A stretch of 7,582 bases of DNA, taken from Nanohaloarchaea archaeon PL-Br10_U2g5. GTDB lineage: Archaea > Halobacteriota > Halobacteria > Halobacteriales > Haloferacaceae. The stretch spans positions 1-7,582 of the forward strand of contig LKMY01000075.1 of assembly GCA_001564205.1 (NCBI GenBank), in the 5' to 3' direction. The stretch's first letter is position 1. Every line of letters starts with the position of its first letter. Below the pieces are notes generated by a model that saw only the letters and a program-made list of their open reading frames with translations, was not told the origin of the DNA and ran no database searches. Below are positions 1 through 5,358 of the stretch, in pieces. The position numbers and the translations under genes are program-made.

Positions 1-349
1 CGAACGTCGCGTCCGCCGACGTGCGCCCCTCGTTGAACGAGAGCACCTTCGCGCGGATCACGTCGCCTTTCTCGATGCCGCTCGGGATGTCTTCGGTGAA
101 AACGACGAACCCCTCAACCTTGCCGACGGCGACCTCTTTCCCGGAGTGGTGGTCGGTGAGTTCGGTGACGCCGAACTCGTACGTCTCGCCGATCTGTACC
201 GGTGGGTCTCGCTGTTGTGCGGCCTCGTGTGCCTCCTTCGACTCGCGCGCGTCGGCGGAGGGACCCCGGATACGGCCGACGGCAGCGAGCAGGAGTATCA
301 CGACGAGAACGGCGACGGTTCCGATGACGATCGGTGACGACGGTATCAT
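1..349 (-). CDS. Membrane-anchored TRAM-domain protein (3' end outside window)
   Basis: Read on the minus strand from ATG at 349-347, 116 complete codons are visible and the reading frame runs off the left edge. Residues about 7-25 form one hydrophobic segment (VIGTVAVLVVILLLAAVG), which looks like a single N-terminal membrane anchor. A charged linker of about 25 residues follows (30-50). Residues 51 onward match a TRAM beta-barrel: a VQIGETYEFGV strand, then GKVEGFVVF and a GDVIRAKVLSF stretch, the usual glycine-spaced strands. TRAM domains bind RNA, and small stand-alone TRAM proteins in archaea are thought to act as RNA chaperones. Most of the domain is present, so probably only a few residues are missing. 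The substrate is unknown. RNA binding is inferred from the family; the membrane anchor is read directly from the sequence. It is transcribed divergently from the helicase gene. Confidence 0.85.
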   Translation of the reverse strand, partial: MIPSSPIVIGTVAVLVVILLLAAVGRIRGPSADARESKEAHEAAQQRDPPVQIGETYEFGVTELTDHHSGKEVAVGKVEGFVVFTEDIPSGIEKGDVIRAKVLSFNEGRTSADATF

Positions 350-371
350 ACCGAGGGGTCGATCCGAACTC

Positions 372-378
372 ACGTAAA
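372..378 (-). promoter_or_regulatory. Candidate TATA-like box of the TRAM gene
   Basis: Read on the minus strand this is TTTACGT, centred 26 bases before the ATG at 349. That spacing fits a leaderless haloarchaeal transcript, and no Shine-Dalgarno match precedes the ATG. The box is a weak match to the TTTATA-type consensus. It lies in the 170-base divergent gap (350-519) between this gene and the helicase gene. Confidence 0.4.
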
Positions 379-519
379 CGCTCGGGGTCGGTGGTCGTAT
401 TCAGTCCGAGATCCACAACAGCGGTCACATGAGAAACGCCTTTGGCCTCGAAGCCCCCGACTCGATCCAATGCGAATCAGCCGCGGTCGCCGACGACTCG
501 TCCACGGGTGTGGTGTGCC

Positions 520-2862
520 GTGAAGGTCGCGGACGCGGTGCCGGAGTTCGCCGACGCGTTCGGGTTCGAGGAGTTCAATCGGATGCAACGCGAGGCGCTG
601 CCGGGGGTCTTAGAGTCCGACCACAACGTCGTCGCGTCCGCGCCGACCGCGTCCGGCAAGACCGCGCTCGCCGAACTCGCCATCTGTAAGACGCTCTCGG
701 AGGGCGGCACGGCGCTGTTTATTGCCCCGCTGCGCGCGCTCACGAACGAGAAGGAAAACGAGTGGGAGCGGTTCGAGGACCTCGGCTACTCCGTCTACGT
801 CGTCTCTGGGGAGCGCGATCTGAACCCGCGCCGCGCCGAGCGCGCGGACGTGCTCGTGACGACGCCCGAGAAGGCCGACAGCGCGACGCGGAAACACGAC
901 TCCGCACGCTACTCGTTTATCACCGATGTCGACTGCGTCGTCATCGACGAGGTCCATCTGCTCGACAGCGAGAAGCGCGGCGCAGTGCTCGAGGTGACCG
1001 TCTCGCGACTTCGTCGTCTCCAGGATCCGCGAGTCGTCGCGCTCTCGGCGACCATGCCGAACGTCGCCGACGTCGCTGAGTGGCTCGACGCCCCCGCGGA
1101 GACGACCTACGCGTTCGGCGACGACTACCGACCGGTCGATCTAGAGACTGGCGTGAAGACGTACTCGCACGGCTCGAACGCGTTCGCCGACAAGTACCGA
1201 CGGCTCTACCGCGCGCTCGATCTGGCCGAGCCGCACGTTCGCGAGGACGGCCAAGCGCTCGTGTTCGTCTCCTCGCGACAGGACACGGTTCAGGCGGCAA
1301 AGAAGGCACGCGACGAGATCACTGACCGCGACATCCCGATCGACTCGCGCGGCGACTACGACTTCCATAACGCCGCCAAAGAGCTGACCAACGACACGCT
1401 CCGGCAGTCTGTCACCGACGGCGTCGGGTTCCACCACGCCGGACTCGGCAAGAGCGACCGTGATAAGGTCGAGCAGTGGTTCAAGCAGGGGAAGATCAAG
1501 CTGCTCTTTTCGACGTCGACGCTCGCGTGGGGCGTCAACCTCCCCGCGCGCTGTGTCGTCATCCGCGATACGAAGTACCACGACCCCCTAGAGGGCGAGA
1601 CCGACATCTCCCCGCTAGATGTCCTCCAGATGCTCGGACGGGCGGGTCGCCCCGGCTACGACGACGTCGGCTACGGCTGGGTCGTCTGTGATCACGCGGA
1701 TGCGGACAAATACCGGCGCCTGCTGAAGGAGGGCAAAGAGATCGAGTCGCGGCTCGCCGCCGAACTGGAATCTCACCTCAACGCCGAGATCGCGATGGGG
1801 ACGATCCGAGGGCTCGAAGACGTGATGGCGTGGTTAGAGACCACGTTCTACTACGTCCGGGCGCAGTCGAAGCCGGACGAGTACGACTTCGCGACCCTCC
1901 GCGACCGCGTCCGCGACACCCTCGAATCGCTCGTCGACGACGGGTTCGTCGCGGCCGACGACGACCTCGCGATCGAGCCGTCAGCGCTCGGGCGACTCGC
2001 CTCGAAGTACTACCTCCGACTCGACACGGCGCGGCGGTTCCGCCGACTCGCCGACCAGGAGACGCTTACCGTCGACCGGATCTTAGAGACGGTCGCCGCC
2101 GCCGGCGAGTTCGACTCGGTCTCTGCGCGCTCGGCGGAATCCGATGCGATCGACCGGATCCTCGACGGCCACGACACCGACCTCGAAGACGGCCATCGGA
2201 AGGTGTTCGCCATCCTGATCGCGGGGATGGCCGACTCGATCCCGTCCGATCTCCGCTCCGACGCGTGGGTGATTCGGCAGAACGCACTGCGGCTGCTCGC
2301 CGCGCTCTCGGAGTTTCTCGACCGATTCGCCGGTCCACGCGCTGCCAATCTCGCGTGCCGCGTCGAGGCCCGCGTCGAACACGGCGTGTCGCGAGAGGCA
2401 GTCGCACTCACCGCCATCGACGGGGTCGGCTCCGGCCGCGCCGAGCGACTCGCCAGCGCCGGACTCACCTCGCCCGCGGACGTCGTCGACGCCGGTGTTG
2501 GTGGACTGGAGAACGCCGGCATGAGCGATTCCGTCGCCGAGCGTATCGTCTCGGCAGCGCGCGACTGCCCGCAGATCGCCGTCGACTGGGGAGCGTTTCC
2601 CGGCACCATTGCGATCGGCGAAAACGAGATGTGCGAGGTCGGCGTCTCGACTACCTCTGGCGCTGCCCGAGCCGGGATCCGAGTCACCGTCAACGATGTG
2701 GAGATGACGGAGACGACGACGTATCTCGACGGGGAGATGACGACCCCGGTCGGCGTGTTCGGTCCGCCCGACGCCGACGAACTGGAGTTCGTCGTTGAGG
2801 TCGTTTTTCCGGACCTGCCGCTGATGCCGGTCCGGGCGACGCGGACGGTCCAAGTGGCGTAG
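520..2862 (+). CDS. Ski2/Brr2-type superfamily 2 helicase
   Basis: A 780-residue ATP-dependent helicase, probably acting on RNA or structured nucleic acid in the cytoplasm. All SF2 motifs are present: Walker A APTASGKT (41-48), motif Ia APLRAL (69-74), TTPEK (114-118), DEVH (143-146), SAT (176-178), VFVSSR (248-253), FHHAGL (304-309), STSTLAWGVNLPA (331-343) and QMLGRAGRPG (370-379). A winged-helix region (about 400-500) and a helical ratchet (about 520-630) follow, then a helix-hairpin-helix (TAIDGVGSGRAERL, 631-644). The last ~90 residues are beta-rich and resemble the Ig/FN3-like end of a Sec63/Brr2 unit. This is the Ski2/Brr2 arrangement and differs from Hel308 in its N-terminus and in the C-terminal beta domain. 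GTG at 520 was chosen because MKVADAVPEF begins the conserved block; the reading frame stays open back to TTG at 442, but that extension is Pro/Arg-rich and looks non-coding. No convincing TATA box precedes the start. The substrate is unknown. Confidence 0.9.
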   Translation: MKVADAVPEFADAFGFEEFNRMQREALPGVLESDHNVVASAPTASGKTALAELAICKTLSEGGTALFIAPLRALTNEKENEWERFEDLGYSVYVVSGERDLNPRRAERADVLVTTPEKADSATRKHDSARYSFITDVDCVVIDEVHLLDSEKRGAVLEVTVSRLRRLQDPRVVALSATMPNVADVAEWLDAPAETTYAFGDDYRPVDLETGVKTYSHGSNAFADKYRRLYRALDLAEPHVREDGQALVFVSSRQDTVQAAKKARDEITDRDIPIDSRGDYDFHNAAKELTNDTLRQSVTDGVGFHHAGLGKSDRDKVEQWFKQGKIKLLFSTSTLAWGVNLPARCVVIRDTKYHDPLEGETDISPLDVLQMLGRAGRPGYDDVGYGWVVCDHADADKYRRLLKEGKEIESRLAAELESHLNAEIAMGTIRGLEDVMAWLETTFYYVRAQSKPDEYDFATLRDRVRDTLESLVDDGFVAADDDLAIEPSALGRLASKYYLRLDTARRFRRLADQETLTVDRILETVAAAGEFDSVSARSAESDAIDRILDGHDTDLEDGHRKVFAILIAGMADSIPSDLRSDAWVIRQNALRLLAALSEFLDRFAGPRAANLACRVEARVEHGVSREAVALTAIDGVGSGRAERLASAGLTSPADVVDAGVGGLENAGMSDSVAERIVSAARDCPQIAVDWGAFPGTIAIGENEMCEVGVSTTSGAARAGIRVTVNDVEMTETTTYLDGEMTTPVGVFGPPDADELEFVVEVVFPDLPLMPVRATRTVQVA

Positions 2863-2901
2863 TTCGTCGGTCCCACGCACAGCGACCACTCGCTCCCGGG
2901 C

Positions 2902-3360
2902 TCAGTTATCGGTGCTCCGTCCGGTGATACTCTCGATGTCGAATCTGACGATGATCACGTCGATATCCTCGATGGCCTCATCGAACACGCGAATCGGAGA
3001 GAATCGGTCGTTGATCTCGGCCGTATCGAACCGATCGCGTTCGGCCTCAGAGAGCGCCGTGAGCGACCCGGTGATCACGATACTCCACGAGTCGAACGCC
3101 TTCGGATCAGCTGTCGACTCTGTCCCACGTAACACGTAACACGCCGTCTCCGTTGTCTCCCAGAGCTCTCGTTTCGTGCTCTGCTCAGTCATCCCCAGCC
3201 GGAAGTAGAGGCTGTCGCCGTCGTAGTAGTGCGCCAGCGGAACCGCGTACGCGTCGTTCCCACCGGCCAGTGCGAGAACACCGGAATCGGCTGTTCGTAG
3301 GCGTTCATCGATCGACTCGTCGTCCATTCCGGTCGTGTACGCGTACTCGAGATGTTTCAT
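2902..3360 (-). CDS. Pyridoxamine 5'-phosphate oxidase-like flavin-binding protein
   Basis: A 152-residue soluble protein of the split-barrel, FMN-binding PPOX-like superfamily, the size typical of the small haloarchaeal members. Visible marks are GVLALAGGNDAYAVPL (27-42), the YYDGDSLYFRLG strand-turn-strand (45-56), TEQSTKREL (58-66), where a lysine commonly contacts the flavin phosphate, and SWSIVITGSL (91-100). True pyridoxamine-phosphate oxidases are longer and carry a C-terminal substrate motif not seen here. A general flavin-, F420- or heme-related redox role is therefore safer than vitamin B6 synthesis. ATG at 3360 (MKHLEYAYTTG) is preferred over an upstream TTG at 3384, because a TATA-like box lies 29 bases before it and the extra eight residues would overlap that box. 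The gene ends 39 bases from the convergent helicase stop and is divergent from the NucS-like gene. Confidence 0.82.
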   Translation of the reverse strand: MKHLEYAYTTGMDDESIDERLRTADSGVLALAGGNDAYAVPLAHYYDGDSLYFRLGMTEQSTKRELWETTETACYVLRGTESTADPKAFDSWSIVITGSLTALSEAERDRFDTAEINDRFSPIRVFDEAIEDIDVIIVRFDIESITGRSTDN

Positions 3361-3384
3361 TCTGTGTACTTGTTGATCGCCCAA

Positions 3385-3392
3385 CTACATAT
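3385..3392 (-). promoter_or_regulatory. Candidate TATA box of the flavin-binding protein gene
   Basis: On the minus strand the sequence reads ATATGTAG, centred about 28-29 bases before the ATG at 3360. This fits a leaderless transcript and supports that start over the upstream TTG. Confidence 0.4.
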
Positions 3393-3450
3393 CGGTGGGA
3401 GGTGCTTTCGTGAGAAGCAGCGGCTCGTCATCACCACTCCCTGCCCACTC

Positions 3451-3457
3451 GTTAAAT
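3451..3457 (+). promoter_or_regulatory. Candidate TATA box of the NucS-like/zinc-ribbon gene
   Basis: GTTAAAT lies about 27-28 bases before the ATG at 3482, the spacing expected when transcription starts at or next to the start codon. An AT-rich island in a GC-rich setting makes it stand out. It sits in the 121-base divergent gap shared with the flavin-binding protein gene. Confidence 0.5.
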
Positions 3458-3481
3458 CGGAAAACGGAGCAACGCCGTGGT

Positions 3482-4237
3482 ATGCCGAAACGACTCCGCG
3501 TGTTCGCAGGCGACTGTCAGGTGACCGAACGCGGCGACCGTACCCGCACCCATCGCGGGCACGTCGTCGTCCTCATCAAACCCGACGACACCACGCTCGT
3601 CCACGATGCCGACGGCTACCAGCCGGTGGCGTGGCTCACCCGGCCCGAGAGCGTCGTCGTCGAGGGCGACGGCGAGGGGTTCTCTATCACCGCCCGAGAG
3701 GGAAGCCGTCGCCTCCGGATCGTCGCGAACGAGGCGACCGCCAGCCGCGCGCTTCCCGTCACCGAGGCCGGCGTTCCAGTCGGTACCTGCCCCGAGGACG
3801 GCGGTCCGCTCGTGCGATCGCGCGGCGACGTGGTCTGTCTCGACTGCGAGACGCGATGGGGGCTCCCGGCCGGTGCGAGCGTCACGGACGGCACCTGCGA
3901 CGACTGCGGACTGCCGAAGATCCGCGTCGAGCGAGGTGAGCCGTTTCACCTCTGTCTCGATCCGGCATGTGACCCGTTAGAAGACGCCGTGAGAGGTCGC
4001 TTCGATCGCGTTTGGAACTGTCCGGACTGTGGCGGCGAGCTGACGATCCAGTCCGCGCCCGGTCGCGTCTTCCTCGGCTGCGAGCACTACCCCGACTGCG
4101 AGACGACGTTCTCGATCCCGTCGGGCGTCGTCGTCGACGAGTGCGACTGCGGGCTCCCCGTCTTCGAGACGGCGACCGGTCGCGGCTGTCTGGACGGAGC
4201 CTGCGAGTGCGAAGGCCACACCGCTGACGGCGGCTGA
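3482..4237 (+). CDS. NucS-like N-terminal domain protein with four zinc-ribbon units
   Basis: A 251-residue protein in two parts. Residues 1-90 resemble the N-terminal DNA-binding barrel of the mismatch endonuclease NucS/EndoMS (DUF91): an initial FAGDCQV, then HVVVLIKPDDTTLVHDADGY and QPVAWL (47-52), which parallels the YKPLNW-type signature with its conserved tryptophan. The C-terminal RecB-like nuclease domain of NucS is absent. In its place are zinc-ribbon-like units with cysteines at 103/119/122, 139/142/158/163, 180/183/200/206 and 221/223/236/241. The third, CPDCGGELTIQ then FLGCEHYPDCETTF, is a classic topoisomerase I C4 zinc finger. The first shows only three cysteines. A DNA-binding role without cleavage is inferred; the partner is unknown. 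ATG at 3482 was chosen over in-frame upstream starts because a TATA box fits it and the conserved region begins there. Its stop faces the tyrS stop 33 bases away. Confidence 0.8.
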   Translation: MPKRLRVFAGDCQVTERGDRTRTHRGHVVVLIKPDDTTLVHDADGYQPVAWLTRPESVVVEGDGEGFSITAREGSRRLRIVANEATASRALPVTEAGVPVGTCPEDGGPLVRSRGDVVCLDCETRWGLPAGASVTDGTCDDCGLPKIRVERGEPFHLCLDPACDPLEDAVRGRFDRVWNCPDCGGELTIQSAPGRVFLGCEHYPDCETTFSIPSGVVVDECDCGLPVFETATGRGCLDGACECEGHTADGG

Positions 4238-4242
4238 ATGGC

Positions 4243-4256
4243 AAAAAGAGTGAAAA
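4243..4256 (-). terminator. T-rich transcription stop after tyrS
   Basis: Read on the minus strand, a T4 run (4256-4253) and a T5 run (4247-4243) follow the tyrS stop codon within 15-28 bases. Archaeal RNA polymerase terminates at oligo-T stretches, and such runs are rare in this GC-rich window. The site lies between the convergent stops of tyrS and the NucS-like gene. Confidence 0.5.
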
Positions 4257-4270
4257 GTGCCCCGCTTCGA

Positions 4271-5284
4271 CTACTCGGCGAGCTGTTCGCGACCCGGTGC
4301 GATGAGTCGGTCGAGGTATTCCGCGAGCGCGCCTTTCGCGTCGGCTGGGTGGAGTTCGCCCGACTCCAACTCCGTTTCGAGCGTCTCGTACGCCTCGTAC
4401 TCCAAGTCGCCGCCGTACTCCTCGGGCCGCTCGACGACGACGGTGTCGAACCGCGGGAACACGTGGTACTCGAACACTTGGAGGACGGGATTTTCGCGCG
4501 CTGTCCCCTCGTCTGTCGGCTCGGGAGTTGCCGTCGGCGGACAGTACGCCTTGTTTACTTTCGACTCGATCTCCTCGCGGGAATCCTCCATCGAGATGGT
4601 GACGCCCGTACTGGAGGACATCTTCCCTCTCCCGGTAGCGAGATCTGCGATGAGCGGGGTGTGGAGGCTCGTCGGGGGCCCCCGGTCGATGCTCGGGAGC
4701 ACGTCGCGGGCGAGCATATGAACCTTGCGCTGCTCCATTCCACCGACCGCCAGATCGACGCCGAGGTAGGGGATGTCGAGCGCCTGCATCAGCGGATACA
4801 CGGCCTGTGATACCTTCACTGAGTCGCCGGACGTGATCTCGGCCATCGCGCGCTCGGCCCGGGCAAGCGTCGTCTCCAGCTCTAGGGAGTGGAGGTCCAG
4901 CGTGTAATCGTCATCGAGCTGGAAGTCGGAGCCGAGCACGAACTGCGTGTTCGATTCGTCGAGCCCGTACGCGATGAACTGGTCACGCATCCGCTCTGCT
5001 GTATGGCGGATATCCCCGAAGGATCCCTTGTCGTTGAGGTAGGCGTGTACGTCCGCGAGCAACACCGTCACCTCGAAGCCGGCCTGCTGGAGGTCGATGA
5101 GCTTGTTCGCGGTGAGCATGTGTCCGATGTGGAGGACCCCCGAGGGCTCGTAGCCGACGTACGCCCGCTTCCCCTCGGGGTCGTCAGCCAGCGCTTCGAT
5201 CTCCTCCTCGGTGACCACCTCGGCCGCGTTCCGGGTGATCCGCTCGTAGGCATCCATACTCCCGACTGTGCGGTTGTCGGACAT
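4271..5284 (-). CDS. tyrS: Tyrosyl-tRNA synthetase (TyrRS)
   Basis: A class I aminoacyl-tRNA synthetase that joins tyrosine to tRNA-Tyr using ATP in the cytoplasm. The 337-residue protein has the compact archaeal/eukaryotic form without a bacterial S4 domain. The HIGH motif is HIGH at 52-55 and the KMSKS-type loop is KMSSS at 221-225. Tyrosine-pocket residues known from the Methanocaldococcus jannaschii enzyme are present: Tyr42 in AYVGYEPSG, and Tyr163, Gln167 and Asp170 in YPLMQALD, followed by LGVDLAVGGMEQRKVHMLAR (174-193). The C-terminal GGDLEYEAYE and LHPADAK blocks are also typical. Start: ATG at 5284 is used, but ATG at 5257 (MDAYERI) is close to where conservation usually begins and could be the true start. 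The gene follows the DUF460 gene on the same strand with 74 bases between, so read-through is possible. Confidence 0.97.
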   Translation of the reverse strand: MSDNRTVGSMDAYERITRNAAEVVTEEEIEALADDPEGKRAYVGYEPSGVLHIGHMLTANKLIDLQQAGFEVTVLLADVHAYLNDKGSFGDIRHTAERMRDQFIAYGLDESNTQFVLGSDFQLDDDYTLDLHSLELETTLARAERAMAEITSGDSVKVSQAVYPLMQALDIPYLGVDLAVGGMEQRKVHMLARDVLPSIDRGPPTSLHTPLIADLATGRGKMSSSTGVTISMEDSREEIESKVNKAYCPPTATPEPTDEGTARENPVLQVFEYHVFPRFDTVVVERPEEYGGDLEYEAYETLETELESGELHPADAKGALAEYLDRLIAPGREQLAE

Positions 5285-5297
5285 ATGACTTCTGGAA

Positions 5298-5320
5298 GCG
5301 TGCGGACGGCTATCGCACGC
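5298..5320 (-). repeat. Short inverted repeat upstream of tyrS
   Basis: GCGTGCG (5298-5304) and CGCACGC (5314-5320) form perfect 7-bp arms around a 9-base loop. An outer pair, GGAAGCG (5294-5300) and CGCTTCC (5332-5338), overlaps the inner left arm, so the two pairings would compete. The hairpin lies in the likely leader of tyrS. High G+C content makes chance 7-bp arms fairly common. Confidence 0.4.
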
Positions 5321-5348
5321 GGTGTCGCGAGCGCTTCCGCGGGCGCGG

Positions 5349-5357
5349 CTAATTAAC
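5349..5357 (-). promoter_or_regulatory. Possible tyrS promoter (TATA-like)
   Basis: On the minus strand GTTAATTAG lies directly after the DUF460 stop codon and about 69 bases before the tyrS ATG. If used, it would start transcription near 5326 and give tyrS a leader of about 40 bases containing the short hairpin. It could instead be chance AT-rich spacer. Confidence 0.3.
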
Positions 5358-5358
5358 G

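Noticed and set aside
442..519. N-terminal extension of the helicase from TTG at 442
   Set aside because: The extra 26 residues are Pro/Arg/Thr-rich and unlike the rest of the protein. The conserved family start matches GTG at 520.
1830..2798. 322-codon plus-strand frame inside the helicase gene
   Set aside because: The translation is overwhelmingly Arg-rich, typical of an off-frame reading, and it lies wholly within a gene with all helicase motifs intact.
2804..2808. T5 run as a terminator for the helicase gene
   Set aside because: It lies inside the coding region, 51 bases before the stop codon, with no companion T-run or stem.
520..2862. Assigning the helicase as Hel308
   Set aside because: The core is related, but the N-terminus lacks the Hel308-type LYPPQ pattern and the C-terminus has an additional beta domain. 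Only a general Ski2/Brr2-type call is justified.
2010..2876. Long minus-strand open frames (288 and 268 codons) opposite the 3' half of the helicase gene
   Set aside because: They mirror the helicase codons and give Ser/Arg-rich or low-complexity translations with no recognisable domain. Long antisense open frames are expected in GC-rich coding DNA.
2902..3360. Naming the flavin-binding protein as pdxH (pyridoxamine 5'-phosphate oxidase)
   Set aside because: It is too short and lacks the C-terminal substrate-binding region of PdxH; only superfamily membership is supported.
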